64,000 bases of DNA from Motacilla alba alba (lineage: Eukaryota > Chordata > Aves > Passeriformes > Motacillidae). Every line of letters begins with the position of its first letter. The first letter of the stretch is position 1. Below the pieces are notes generated by a model that did no database searches, was not told where the DNA came from, and saw only the letters and a list, made by a program, of their open reading frames with translations. This document shows positions 1 to 11,824 of the stretch, piece by piece. The position numbers were made by a program, and so were the translations under genes. The stretch spans positions 15,253,850 through 15,317,849 of the forward strand of contig NC_052031.1 of the NCBI RefSeq assembly GCF_015832195.1. Reading direction: 5' to 3'.

Positions 1-82
1 TCAGCCAGGCACTGCTTTGAGATTTGATGGGAACACAGGAAAATGCAGCATGATTTACATGTACTAAACTTGCAGGTCTGAA
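1..82. repeat. first copy of the dispersed direct repeat (cut by window edge)
   Basis: Pairs with 767-869. Similarity reaches the window edge, so the element may extend further left. Confidence 0.65.
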
Positions 83-766
83 GTATCACCCTAAAATTAG
101 ACTCTTGCCAGTGATAATCACCATTCCTTTTTCATTATATTTTCACAAGATTATTTCTATGACAATACTTTTAGGAGGGCTGATATGAAAATGTCAAAAT
201 GTAATTTCATTACAGAAGATGCGAATGTAGCTAAGGACATGAACTCTTGCAATTACATCTTTGAAAAGGCATACACTGCTGTTATTAATAGAAGCTCAAG
301 CCAATTTGAATTAAATACAAGGGATATTAATTTACATCTACTTAATACCAGGATATAGAGCACATGGGAAACATTGCTTTAACAATGTTTACTTTTTAAG
401 ACAAATCAGTTTTGTATAATAAAGCTATCAGTGATGGAGAGAGAGATGGAGAGACTGAGTGGGTGATGGTCAGAATCCCATTTTACCGAGGACTAGACAT
501 GCTTATATACTATTCTAGGAAGACTAGTAGTTTTTTACAATGATTGGGTTAATCATCACATAAACATATATATTTTGCAACATCTCTTACTTGTAGAAGT
601 TGATTCAATCTTCTTGCCTGTCACCAGTCTGATCCAATCCTCCTGTAATCGTCAAAGTTCTGTTTGTTCTTGCCAAGGCAGCCTGATTATCAAATCTCTT
701 CTGTTAATCAGGTCCAAAGCACATCATAAACCCACTGAAGTATCTGGGCAACTGACAACGTGAAAA

Positions 767-869
767 TCAGACAGACAATGCTTTTTTGAGATTTGATGGG
801 AATCAAATGGAAATTGCAGGAAAATGCAGGAAAATGTGATTTACATATGTTAAATTTATAGGTCTGAAG
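767..869. repeat. second copy of an ~85-100 bp dispersed direct repeat (first copy 1-82)
   Basis: Shares TTTGAGATTTGATGGGAA, then AAAATGCAG, GATTTACAT and finally GGTCTGAAG with bases 1-82, in the same order and orientation. This copy has about 20 extra bases in the middle. It lies immediately upstream of a CR1 3' fragment. The family is not recognised. Confidence 0.7.
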
Positions 870-879
870 AGGGCGTCTG

Positions 880-1198
880 AAAGTGGTCTCTGAACCAAGG
901 TTGTAGTGAGGTAAAGGTTGGTTTCTTCTCCCATATAACAAGTGAGAGGACCAGATGAAATGGCCTTAAGTTTAGAATGGATATTACAAAAAAAATTCTT
1001 CATGGAAAAGAAGTCAGGCTTTGAAACAGGCTGTCCAGGGAAGTGGTGGACTCACCATCCCTCCAAGGGTTCAAAAGGTGCATGAATGTGGCAGGTGGGG
1101 ATATGGTTCAGTGGTGAAAAAGGTGGTACTGGGTTGATAGCTGGACTCAATGGTCTTATGACTCTTGTCCAACCTTAATGATTCTATGATTCCATAAA
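880..1198 (+). mobile_element. CR1 LINE, 3' fragment
   Basis: Reads through the CR1 3' region: a block like GGTTTCTTCTCCCATATAAC, then ATGAAATGGCCTTAAG, ACAGGCTGTCCAGGGAAGTG and TCCAACCTTAATGATTCTA, ending in the ATTCTATGATTC type of tail. It is 5'-truncated and non-coding. The family is recognised from its well-known avian consensus, not by search. Confidence 0.88.
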
Positions 1199-4100
1199 AA
1201 TGAAAGAATCTCCTTCCCTATGTGAATACTCAGCTGTGTTTCAAGTAAGCTCCCACATCCTGAACACAGCAAGAACAGTTTTTTATTTACAGACACGCAG
1301 TGAGGCCCTAAAACATCTTCCAATAAACCAGCTCGCTGTCAGATTTCAGCAGGATCACTCTCCCAGAGATCCAGCCAGCTCTAGCAACAAGCAGACTCTC
1401 CTTGCAGCTGGAGGAGACATTCCCACTCGTGTATGGCGAGCAGCTCTCCCCTATCAGCACGTACTTTAGCCAGCCACAGTGCTCTGCTAAATTCAGTGGT
1501 GCCCTCTAAGCCCCAGAAGCACCCACTCACTCCTGCTCCTGGCAGCCTTGCACACTCCCAGCTGTGGCAGCACTGCCATGACAGTGATCTGCAGAAACAT
1601 TTTTCCTCTTGCTTCCTGCTCCTCGCATCCCAAGTATGCGTGAAGCTGAAAGAACAGAGTGAGGTCCTGAGTATATTCTGAGATCAAGCAGAAAAACTGG
1701 CAAATTAAGGGCATTTTAGCTACACATGGCTAGGTAGATTAGCATTTCTGTCTCATACAGATCCTTTTTGTTTGCAAAAGGATGTTTGTTAGCAAAACCA
1801 ATTATCTGCATCTATCTAAAGCATACTTTTGAAAAGGATGTTTTTCTATAAAAAACGCCTCAGGTGACAGAAAAATGTCACTGAATTCAAAATAAAAGCA
1901 TGTCTTATCTAACAAGGGATAAGCAAGGAGTGCAAAGTTTTTCAGGGGAAAAAATTAGAATGCTGAATATAGACAAAATTTAAGATAATTAGAAGCATTT
2001 TCATGGACTGGACTTTACAATTTTTCATTACACGAAAACTAGATGTATTTAAAACATGGTATATTGACTACTATAGGGCCAACAGACACTTGAGCATTTA
2101 TAGCCTGTATGCGCATCACCCAAAAAAGAGTGAATATTTCAGAAAATCACCACGTGTCAGTCTCAACAGCATAATTATTCTGCTTTTCTCAATTTGTCCT
2201 TCAGGGTTTTTTTCCTTCTTAGCAGAAACAAATAGAATGAATATGCAAACAAAGTAAGAATACTGTGAAATTTAATAATAAAACACCCAAAGGAAATCTG
2301 CTAATCTGCTAGAAAAAAACATCTTTACAACAGTAGGATTTCAAGTTTCATTTTGTTCTCTTAGAGCAGACATGAAAATTTCACAAACAGAAAAAAATGT
2401 AGGAAAGACATTTTAAAGATGAACAAAACTTGTACTAGTAAAACTTAACATACTTTATATATTTAAAATTAACAAGGATGTTGTAGCTAAATCAGTAAGC
2501 CATGTTTGAAGTTGAAGTTTTCTACTTATCAGAGTGTTGCTGGAACAACATTGTGATTTCAAGCAGCACTGCACAAAGCACTTGGTCACCTCAACAAGAC
2601 AGCACAGGACTGCCACCTTGTGAACAACAAAAACCACCAGAACTGCATTAGCAGGACAAAATTCAGCTGCCCCAGACACTATAAAATACTTTAAATATAT
2701 AATACTATAATAAATAAATAAATAAATAATCTATAAAATACGGACAATATAAAGTCCTTATTTTCAAACAGAAGTCATCCATCTTATTTATCAACCCTCT
2801 AGAAAATTACCAGAAAAAATATTCCAGAATTGCTTATAGTATAAAAATCTTGCTAATTTTGAACATGAGCATGTGTTGTCAAGGAAGTTATAAGGAATGA
2901 AATATAGAATGCTCACAAACAGCAGGAAATGCAGTTCACAGCATAAAGCATTATCAAACTTCCTATCTTGCTGAATAACAACATATTTTTAAATAAAAGA
3001 AAAAAAAAAGTCTGATTGTTTGTAATTTTCCCCCCACTTCAAAACAATTCAGCCATGCTGTGACTGTTCAGCTATCTTTATTATTCCAACAGTTACTGAA
3101 AAATCATCTTCTTTCTAAGAAAAATTAAAACTGAGCCTTTTTTTCAAAGCAACCGTTATAAAAATGTTAGCTATGCTATTTTTTGTTTTACCTTGAATAC
3201 TTCAAGAAATTAGTGTGATTTTATTCTAAATTGATAGCTAATAAAATTTACAAGAAATTAACATTTTAAAGCTGTTGTAAGAAATTTCACTGACACCTGC
3301 TGAGAATTAACCTAAAGTAAGCAATTATGGTTCTATTGAATGTAGAAGACCTTGGCAACATGAAGTAGGATAAATACAGCCCTTTTTGCATGTCTTTAAG
3401 GAAAACAGCTAACAAATTTAAAACAACTACAATGGAAATATTTCAGGGGCAAAATACAAAATACTAAAATCCATTTTTCAATGGATTTCAACAGTGTTAC
3501 TGCTACTTGTCAAAATAGGAAATACTGATGGAATTTGGAGACCTTTCTTTATGACCAGTTCTGATACAATATAATGCCTCGGATTTCTGGACTGACTTGG
3601 CTAACATTGAATATTACCTGCAAACACCCTCAGGCTCATAGGCAAAAGGGAAAATGTAGCTTTATTCTACAAATACATTCTCCTTTCATACTGTAGTAAT
3701 TCATCAACTTCCCTCTTTAAATAAACTTTTATCAACTCAGCCTGCTTTCAAATGAGCAAAGTATATTAAGCATCATTTTACTTTTAAATTAAAACCTGTA
3801 AGTATAGGGATAAATTCCATTATAAAATGCCATTTCATAGCACTGGTTAAACAGCCCCAACAGGTCACAGACATCTCTCTATGTGTAATTTTTCTAGCGT
3901 CTCCTGGGGTGGAGCTCATTAGAAAGGTATTGTGCTCTAAATTTTGGTAGATGTTTTGCATTCACTTTTCACAACAACAACAAAAAAAACCAGTTTTAAA
4001 ATTGTACATATTTATACTGGTTCTTTTCACTTGAAACACAGCTGCTACTTCTGTTTAAAACAGGAATCACGAACAGTCTCTCAACAGAGTGTATCATGGA

Positions 4101-5818
4101 TGGCATTTGAAACCAGTAAAAACAGACATGCTGGATAAAACACCTGTTGATTGCAGAGGGATCTTTGCAAGGGAATTCTTTTCTCAAGGGAATTAACACC
4201 TGCTCCCCTACATAAAACCAGAAAAAAACCTTGGATCTAAGATACAACCTGGAATACTAGACAGCGCTCCATGCCTTTCCACATTACCATTCCAACTCAG
4301 CATTTCAGGGCACAAGTGAACTTGTACTTAAGCAGGCAAATGCTCTTTATCTTATGATTTTATTGGCATGGCATACAAAAACAAAATTGGAAGCAGAAGG
4401 CACACAAGACTTCGCCTCCCAAATCTGTAACACTGAAATCACAACACAACAACCTGGACCCTGCCAGAGCCACGCTGGATTCTTCAAAAGCAATCCATTT
4501 CAGGTTTCTTTTGTCCCTTCAATGTGAAGCAAATAGGGACTGATAGAAAATGGCTTTCCCTATGGTACACATTGACAACAAATCACCAGGCTGGCAAAAG
4601 GCCAAGAAGCAAAAAGAGACCTGACAAATATCCTGAATTCAATACAAACACACCTACTCATTGAAGAGTGGCTGGAGGTTTCCTTGGGAGAAACAGGGTT
4701 GCATAGGCATTGATCAGAATCTGAGCTCACCACACCCATCATTAGTACAGGGCAGGAATTGGAGCCAGGACAGGGATCTTCGTGGTGTAAAAGAAAACAC
4801 TAACAGTACTGACCTGAGCCTGTAACTCCTCAGAACTGACCTCCTGAGAAACAATTCCTATTCCAAGTGACTTGAGTGGCAATAATATGATGTTTGCACA
4901 GATTTGGCTGAAGTTTTATCATTACAGAACAATAATGAATTGAAAGAAGCTACACAGTGCCTGAAGTTTTGGAGACCACTCTCCCCTGCCACATACTGTA
5001 GCAATCAAATAATTTTGAGACTTAATAGAAGTGATTTACTTACAGGAACTATTAAAGCCTTCATTTACTCTGATGATAGAGCACACTAGATGCTTTTAAA
5101 TATATGTATATACATAGATGTATATATACATTGCATTTCACCTTTGTCAAACAGAATATATACACTCAAGTTCCATTAAGCATGAAAAACACTTCAAAGA
5201 ATAGTTCAATAATGCCATTAGTACTTCTTGAAGATTACACATCAAAGATCTTTGAAACTCAGTGCAACTCAGAAGTGCACTCAGAGTCGATTTCAGCACA
5301 AACCTGTGAGCACAGAACCACAGGACATAAAAGCTCAATTATTTAAGAGGGCTGCAATCCACTGCACGTTGCAGGCTGACATCTGTAAACTACTCCCTTT
5401 CCAACAGGTCACATTACCAACTGCCATTTATGTTTTATTGTACAGTAACACTTGTTCCTCCAAAGAAGGTGCACACACATAGCATCCGCTGTGTTTCCTA
5501 AATATCAGTTTGAAATAACATGTTCAAAATTCTCTAGTGGTTTAAGAGCCCATTCTGCTTACAAAACTAATGTAAGCATTTACTGACAAAAAAAGTAATG
5601 AAAATTCAGTGAGACGTAAGAGGCTTTGAAAACATTGTACTTTAATCATGGTTTATACTTTGACCAAGCAAACCTAGAAGGGAATGGCCTGATTTGAGGA
5701 ATAAATATGCATACAGATAAATAAACAAAAAGGTTAAATAGATTGAAATCCTTCTTTTACAAAAGAGAAACCTCTGAAACATAAACTATTTTACCTTCAA
5801 GGGCATGTTATATAATAT
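1199..5818. other. AT-rich flank downstream of ALG10, no gene seen
   Basis: No open frame resembles a known protein. The longest frames are about 60-80 codons and overlap on both strands. Contains an (AAAT)n run at about 2708-2730 and a TA-rich stretch near 5097-5130. Part nearest ALG10 may be its 3'UTR. Confidence 0.5.
2708..2730. repeat. (AAAT)n microsatellite
   Basis: About five tandem copies of the tetramer, seen directly. Confidence 0.85.
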
Positions 5819-5824
5819 TTTATT
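5819..5824 (-). terminator. candidate ALG10 polyadenylation signal
   Basis: AATAAA on the minus strand (TTTATT on plus), about 285 bases after the ALG10 stop. It is the nearest canonical signal I found in this AT-rich flank. Others further downstream could be used instead. Confidence 0.35.
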
Positions 5825-6108
5825 ATCGTGAAAAATGACAGTAAACATCTCCCTTATTTTACATTAGTTACAGAAAGTTATTCTCACATTTCCCCTCATA
5901 TTGAATTTTAAAATTCTCATAAATTCAATATATGGAGTATCTTCACATTATAACAGATCTTGCATTTGGTTGCAACAATGAGCTTACTTCCCAATTCCAA
6001 CTCGGGAAAACAGTCCTTACATGATGCAAAACATTGTTTCATTCCAGAGTCCAGTCCTGAAACAGAACTGTGTTTTCCAACAGGTATAAAAGTATCAAAA
6101 AAAAGAAA

Positions 6109-7164
6109 TCACCACATAAATCTCTGTACTTCATCACTATTTTCCCATTGGAATGTTCTATTTAGAAAAAGATAAAAAGTTACAGCATTTACAAAAATAT
6201 AAAAAGCCAGCTCCAGAAGTTGTCTATATAGAGACAGAAATGGAATATTGAGCCTATATATTAAGAATGGCAAAATAAAGTAACGAAATTCCAGCAATTT
6301 TTGAGGAACTGTGACTGCTAATAAACATACAAAATACATTAATATCCAGAATATCGATTTTGATTTTAGTGTATCAGCAAAACTCCAGCCAGCAAATATA
6401 TAGAAAGGAACTAAGAGGTATTTTACAAGCTCGTGTCTTTGGAACACCTTTCTCCAGACATAAAATGTATAATGTCTGTTGTCTGCCAGTAAATACTTAT
6501 GGACATAGGTAAATTTCCAGATCAGGAATAAAGAGATGACAGTGACTAAGCTATACTGCACAGGGTGCTTTCGCAATGACAAAAGGAATTTCCTGATTTT
6601 AGTGGGGGTCAGTAAGTGAGGAAATGAAAAAAAAACAGTAAAGGACAGAAAATAGAACAGCTGAGGAAAGTGCAAACAGGCTTCATGACTACTTCTGTCA
6701 CCAACAACTATTCCACCGTTGATGAAGACAAAAACAAAGAAGAGAGATACTAATATGATGTATGGCCAAGTTAAAGCAGTAAGTGTAACTAAATTTTTGG
6801 GTGACAAGAGATATTCAACAAGAAACTGCAGTATTCTGGTCAAATCTGAAAACGATCCTTTCCTGGAAGAAATCTTTTCATCTTTCTTTTTCTGCAACTC
6901 AATCTTCCAGGCTTCATTTAGCTTCTCTGCAACAACGTTTCCAGCACAAAAAACTGTCCACACAATATTTGTCTGACGAAACATGAAGCCACAAAATCCA
7001 AGGAGAGCAGAAGTTTTATGGTTACCATAAAGGCACATTAAATAGGAAAAAAGAGTAAAAAATACTGATCCTGGATCCGTATAATAAAGGAATGTAAAAA
7101 AATAAAGGGTGGGAAATGCTGCAAGAGTTAATGCAGACAAGATTCTCTGGAAACCAGACAAAGC
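6109..7164 (-). CDS. ALG10: ALG10 coding exon 3 (terminal)
   Basis: Encodes residues 122-472 plus stop. The acceptor is TTCTTTAG|GCTTTG at 7165/7164. This single large exon holds most of the membrane segments and ends in RFMW-stop. The one-large-terminal-exon structure matches mammalian ALG10. Confidence 0.95.
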   Translation of the reverse strand, partial: ALSGFQRILSALTLAAFPTLYFFTFLYYTDPGSVFFTLFSYLMCLYGNHKTSALLGFCGFMFRQTNIVWTVFCAGNVVAEKLNEAWKIELQKKKDEKISSRKGSFSDLTRILQFLVEYLLSPKNLVTLTALTWPYIILVSLFFVFVFINGGIVVGDRSSHEACLHFPQLFYFLSFTVFFSFPHLLTPTKIRKFLLSLRKHPVQYSLVTVISLFLIWKFTYVHKYLLADNRHYTFYVWRKVFQRHELVKYLLVPFYIFAGWSFADTLKSKSIFWILMYFVCLLAVTVPQKLLEFRYFILPFLIYRLNIPFLSLYRQLLELAFYIFVNAVTFYLFLNRTFQWENSDEVQRFMW

Positions 7165-9578
7165 CTAAAGAAGAAGCAGAAAAATGTGGTTAGACAATGC
7201 CCAATAAAATAAAATAGTTTATTAAAAGAAAACCAGTATAACTCTTGAGAATTCCATGAACACAATATAGCATCTCCTATGATCTTTGTTTCCATTATTG
7301 CACAAATGCTGTATTTTTCTTAAGCTCCTGCTATGTTAATACAGTCACACAATGTTAAAATCCAAGTGAAAAGCACAGAACATTACTGCAGTTCATTTTA
7401 AAAGATGGCAATGAAAATACACCAACTTCTTTCATATGTCAGGTGTGCACATATTTGTGGTATTAAAATAATGGTGGGGGCATAACTGCTCCCATACTTT
7501 GGATAAAAAAGCTGCATCAATGGGCAGAAGAAGATAAAATCAATGGTTTATTCCCCTGCAATCTCACCATGAGATTCTGTTTCTCTGTGTGACAGCACCA
7601 CTCTGTGCCTCTACTATCACCTCTTTTGAACCCAGTCCACAGAGAGGTCAACTCCAAGTGTCTGATCTTTGATGTAGCTTTTATTATTTATCCTCATTAT
7701 AATTAATGAGTCAGAAATTTTTTAAAAGGTAGGAGACCATGCAGTTAAAATCTCTTCCCAATTATTCCACTTGCTACATGACAACACCACAAATCAAAAC
7801 ATTAAAAAGTGTTGCATGATGTTTCTGAACGATGTAGTGTGGGGTGAAACAGCCACTCATCACCTTACAGGGAAGAGGAATAGAGAAAACACTGAAGTCA
7901 AATGTCAAAGGACAACTTAATGCTTAGACTACCATCATGAAACTTGTTCTTACATTTATGTTTCCACTTTGAAGTATAAAATTAAAAGTGGAAACCATTT
8001 ATTTAATCTGATCTAATTCTGTACAGTGTTACCATTTGCTTAAAAATGAAGAGATTTCCTCTAACAAAATACACCAATTTTCTTTGTAGTAAAGGAATCC
8101 TTCAGTCATCAGGGAACAGGAAAAAAAGGTTTTAAGGTTAAAAGTCAAACAAAGTAACTTTACTAATGTGCAGGACTTTAAATAGGCCATTAACCACTAA
8201 AACAATTTATTTACTGCAGTGGTGGATGCTTCAGATTTTTAAATATACAGCATCCTTGTATGCCAGCTGAACTGTTATGGTCTGGATGTGTGCACAGCTA
8301 GACAGGTAATAACTAACTGGATGGTGAACTGGTTACACTCTACCCAAAGGACAGTAACAACCCAAGTACCACAGGGATCAGTACTGGGACCTGTCCCGTT
8401 TAATGGCTTTATCAAAGACTAGAAAGCAGCAAGAGTACACTGTCATCAAGTCTGTAGTTGACATTGTATGAGCAGGACCAGGCAATTTGCTCAAAAGCAC
8501 AGGTGTCATCCAGAGTGACCCACAGAGGCTGGAGGAATGGGGTAACGAAAATATGATGAAATTCAACAAAGCCAAATCCAAATGCCTGCGGCTGAAAAAG
8601 AAGAAATCCCCTTGAATGGCACAAGCTGCTCACAGAGCAGTTGAGGAGCTGCTGTTCAAGTTGTGTGAGGACTCTCAAGGAATTCCAACGACATGAGCAT
8701 CCAGACCTTTGGATAATAAGTCTGCATATCTACTAACTTTTATTTCAACAGGACTCCTTCTACTTATGTGCAAGAATGAATTTTTAGAGGACTGCACCTT
8801 GTGTGAGGAAAAAAAATAATTAAAAAAAATAGAGAATAAGAATGTGCCTTCTCGGCCAAACTGCTGGTGGTACTCGCAACTACATAAAACTGAGATCACC
8901 TCACATATGTAGTGAAGGGAACATACACTAAGCCATCGATGTTGTTTGTACGAGTGCATAACACTGCTTCACTTTCACCGTACCTTATTCTTCTGATGGA
9001 TCTTGAACAGAAGCAAATACAGTAAATAGAAGTTCCCAGCACTGAAGAGGAGGTTGATAAACCTGAGCATTCCCACAGAGCACACCACGCTCCCCGTCCA
9101 GCCGAGGAGCCAGGCCGCGGGCTTCACCACTCCCACCGAGAGCAGGTACAGGCCGGGCAGCGTGGTGATCATGGGGTCCCACTGCAAGGCAAACACAGCG
9201 TCACGGAGCCGCTGCCGACCAGGGCCCCGAGCCGCGCCACGGCCCCCTCGCTCGGCCGCAGGCTCCGGCAGCTCCTGGCCCTGCTGCCCGGAGGGTTCTG
9301 AACTCAGCGCTGCGCGGCTGCTGCTGCTCCACCCGCTGCAAAACCCGCGTCCGGCCACCCCCGACCCCGAGCGGCCGCTGTACCGCTGCTGCGGGGGTGA
9401 GCCCCTGCCCGACCTGCAGGAAGCGGCCGTGGCAATAGGCCTGCGCCTGCGGGACGTGGAACACCTCGTCCATGTAGGGCCCGCGCTGCCGGCGGCTGAC
9501 GGCCGCGAAGAGCAGGCAGGACAGCAGGAAGGCGCCGCTCATGGCGCCCGAGAAGCCGTAGGCCTCGGCCCGCTCCAT
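6109..9578 (-). CDS. ALG10: ALG10, dolichyl-phosphate-glucose alpha-1,2-glucosyltransferase (complete, 3 coding exons)
   Basis: Adds the third and last, alpha-1,2-linked, glucose to the dolichol-linked oligosaccharide in the ER, the signal that the glycan is ready for oligosaccharyltransferase. The coding exons on the minus strand are 9578-9414, 9181-8984 and 7164-6109. All three junctions are phase 0, and the spliced protein is 472 aa; the human protein is 473 aa. Features seen: the conserved N-terminal PYMDEVFHVPQAQ block (residues 34-46), the WDPMITTLPGLYL block opening exon 2, many hydrophobic segments as expected for a multipass ER membrane protein, the FRQTNIVW and GDRSSHEACLHFPQLFYF blocks, and the family C-terminus FQWENSDEVQRFMW. 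The ATG at 9578 gives MERAEAYGFS and aligns with the family start. The gene is head-to-head with TPRKB. Identity is very secure; the vertebrate KCR1/ALG10B duplicate is a naming alternative. Confidence 0.95.
8270..8606 (+). mobile_element. CR1 LINE, ORF2 (reverse transcriptase) remnant in ALG10 intron 2
   Basis: Matches the CR1 ORF2 region around ACCACAGGGATCAGTACTGG, followed by GACCTGTCCCGTTTAATGG and the ATGAAATTCAACAAAGCCAA block. Frames are broken by stops and indels, so no protein is made. It lies in the intron between ALG10 exons 2 and 3, antisense to the gene. Confidence 0.82.
8984..9181 (-). CDS. ALG10: ALG10 coding exon 2
   Basis: Encodes residues 56-121, WDPMITT to IHQKNK. The acceptor AG lies at 9183-9182 and the donor AAG|GTACGG at 8984/8983. 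Phase 0 at both ends, 66 codons. Confidence 0.93.
9414..9578 (-). CDS. ALG10: ALG10 coding exon 1
   Basis: Encodes residues 1-55, from ATG at 9578-9576 to CTGCAG. The donor GT is at 9413-9412, phase 0. It carries the first transmembrane segment (GAFLLSCLLFAAVS) and the luminal PYMDE motif typical of the family. The exon is GC-rich because it lies in the shared CpG-island promoter. Confidence 0.93.
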
Positions 9579-9752
9579 GCCTGCTCCGCGCCGGCCGCGC
9601 TGGGGCCGCCCTTCCGGGGAGGAGCGAGGGGCGGGAAGGGAGGCCGGGCCGGGAAACGGGGGATGCCTGTGGGAAGCGCTGAGCCCCCCGTGTGAGCGGC
9701 CGCGGGTTGTTAGCGCTGTTTTCCGCGGGAGGAGCGGCCGATAGCCTGGAGC
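9579..9752. promoter_or_regulatory. bidirectional CpG-rich promoter of ALG10 and TPRKB
   Basis: Only 174 bases separate the divergent start codons of ALG10 (9578, minus) and TPRKB (9753, plus). The interval is very GC- and CpG-rich, has no TATA box, and contains an ETS-like CTTCCGG near 9611 and several GC boxes (GGGCGGG-like). This is the classic layout of a shared housekeeping promoter. Motif assignments are by eye. Confidence 0.75.
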
Positions 9753-9893
9753 ATGGAGCGAACGCACCGGCTGGAGCTGTTCCCTGAGCGCAGCGTCACG
9801 CTGCTCCTCTTCCAGCACGTGAAAAATGCCGCTGCTCTGCGGAAAAAAGCCATGGAAGGGTCCCTTGAGGGAGCGCTGATAAACCCTGCGATG
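9753..9893 (+). CDS. TPRKB: TPRKB coding exon 1
   Basis: Residues 1-47. ATG at 9753 in the CpG island; donor CCTGCGATG|GTGAGT after 9893, phase 0. Confidence 0.94.
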
Positions 9894-11810
9894 GTGAGTG
9901 AAATGCCCGGCGGAGCTGGCCCCTGCTCGCAGTCGCTGTCACTCGAGGTGCTGTGCGCACCCTCCAGGCCCCGCGCAAGTGCCCGCCTTTGATTCCATTG
10001 CTGTGCCCTACAGCGGGTCGGCTCTGTCAAACAGAGCCTTGGCAAGAGGGGCCAAAAACATTGTTTTGATTGATTTCACATTCTGCTTGGTGGAGTTTAA
10101 ATCTGCCTCATGCATAAACTCTAGTGGTAATTAATTAATGCTGTCTAAATCTACTATTTGGTGCCTTTGTTCTCATTTAACCCATAAATAGTTTCAGAAT
10201 CTAGTCTCTTTTTTTTTGTTAGAATTAGGCTATCAAAATGAAGTGGTCAGGATTTTTTTCAGATTTCAAAACAGTAAGTTAATTCTGTATAACTCTTTCC
10301 ATTGTGTTTTACAGATTGTAGATCCATTTCAGATTCTTGTGGCAGCCAACAAAGCAGTGCATCTACAGAAGATAGGTAAAATGAAGACTAGAACACTCTA
10401 TGCAGAAATTATTTTCAGCCTTTCACCAAGCAACAATGTAAGATTTATTGAACAAATTTCTTTTTTGCCAGAAAAGCTTGCTAAGATCCACACAGCCAAA
10501 CTAAGTACATGTATTCCTTTAACACTCTACCTAGCTACTAGAAGTTTTTAATTGTTATTTTTAATAACACTAATAATGTGCTGTTATGCTTTGTAGCTTG
10601 TCAGAATTCCATTAATGTAAAATGTCTGTCAGTTTATACTCTTGGTGTGTCTGACACAGTAACTGAAGAGGTTCCTTATATGTAGTGAGAAAGTGACTCA
10701 TAATATTTTTTTCCTCTTTTTACAGATTTCCGATGCATTTAAAAAGTTTGGCATTTCAGACAGCGACACAGCAGTACTCATTGTGCTGGTCGTGGATGGA
10801 GACAAGAATGTAAATCTGGCAGATATAGCATCTCAGGTGGAAGGCCAGCAGGTTTCCCTAGATGAACTCCCCCAGCTAACAGACACTGCCAAAATTAAAA
10901 AGGTGTGTAGCCAAAAGAGAGGACTGACATGGAGAAAAGGGACAGTTTATTTAGTTGTCTGATTAAATATCAACAGACATAATTAAGTGAGGATCTGTAT
11001 TTCTTTAGCACAACTGAAAACTTGTTTTAAGCAGACCTTGATTATTTCTTTGAATTCTTTTGTTGAAACAAATTTTAGTTGTCACACCCTAACATCACAA
11101 AGTTTAAGTCTTCAAATTATTAATGTTGTCAGGGAATTAGAGCATAAAAATAAATTCCTGATTGCTGTCTACTATCCAAGAACATTTGATTCCTGTTTTT
11201 CAGGCAAATATTCATTTAATTAAAAATTTCAGTCCAGAGCATTTTCATAGGCTTAAGTACACAGATAGTCCCAGAAGGGGTGGTTAAAATAGGAACAGGT
11301 TAATTAGCTGTTAGGAGCTGTCTTGGGGCATTTATGCTCTGAACAGATTACCATATGCTAAAGAGGTATTTTGAAGCATATGTCTTCTACGTGATAAAAT
11401 TCAAGTAACTTAAATCATCTTTATCATGTTTGTCAAAGTATTCATAGGAGACATATGAATAAAAATGGACAAATTATATCATTTAACATATGGAGCTAAA
11501 AGTGCTACTCTCATTCAGTTTCATAGCTTTCCTCATTGCTGCAGTTTCAGAATTTGCCTCAGTCCAAATTTTGTCTTGCAGTCACAAGAAGATAGGAATT
11601 TCCAATATAAAAGTGCGGGAGAGGGGAATAATCTTTTCTTGTGTACATATTTTTAGAAGGTATGTCATCAGTTTTTTTTCTTCCTTATGCATCTTTCCTG
11701 TTTTTCTTGTTTTTTCTTTGCAGATGTACAAAGTTACTCCACAGGAAGAAAAAATCGGCACCTTATTGGATAGTGTTGTTTGCAGAATGTCAACAAAAGA
11801 TGTTTTGTGA
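9753..11810 (+). CDS. TPRKB: TPRKB, KEOPS subunit / TP53RK-binding protein (complete, 4 coding exons)
   Basis: Orthologue of yeast Cgi121, the KEOPS/EKC subunit that binds the kinase TP53RK (Bud32) and helps make N6-threonylcarbamoyladenosine at position 37 of ANN-decoding tRNAs in cytosol and nucleus. Exons 9753-9893, 10315-10437, 10726-10902 and 11724-11810 join in phase 0 throughout and give 175 aa, the length of the human protein. Recognisable stretches: an N-terminus like [20 protein letters not shown], the [20 protein letters not shown] core, [25 protein letters not shown], and the C-terminus RMSTKDVL. All junctions follow GT-AG. The gene has introns, so it is not a retrocopy. It shares its promoter with ALG10. 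Identity very secure. Confidence 0.95.
10315..10437 (+). CDS. TPRKB: TPRKB coding exon 2
   Basis: Residues 48-88 (IVDPFQIL to SPSNN). Acceptor TTTTACAG before 10315; donor AACAAT|GTAAGA after 10437; 41 codons. Confidence 0.94.
10726..10902 (+). CDS. TPRKB: TPRKB coding exon 3
   Basis: Residues 89-147 (ISDAFKKFG to TAKIKK). Acceptor TTTTTACAG; donor AAAAAG|GTGTGT; 59 codons. Contains the hydrophobic AVLIVLVV strand. Confidence 0.94.
11724..11810 (+). CDS. TPRKB: TPRKB coding exon 4 (terminal)
   Basis: Residues 148-175 ([12 protein letters not shown] to STKDVL) plus TGA. Acceptor TTTCTTTGCAG ends at 11723. It completes a protein of exactly the expected length. Confidence 0.94.
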   Translation: MYKVTPQEEKIGTLLDSVVCRMSTKDVL

Positions 11811-11818
11811 AAAGGTGG

Positions 11819-11824
11819 AAATAA
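11819..11824 (+). terminator. possible TPRKB polyadenylation signal
   Basis: An AATAAA hexamer starts eight bases after the TPRKB stop. A 3'UTR this short would be unusual, and further AATAAA hexamers occur downstream (for example near 13453), so the real end is uncertain. Confidence 0.3.

Noticed and set aside
9054..9695. 213-codon plus frame across ALG10 exons 1-2
   Set aside because: Exactly antisense to real ALG10 exons in GC-rich DNA; crosses the ALG10 intron and promoter with no own similarity.
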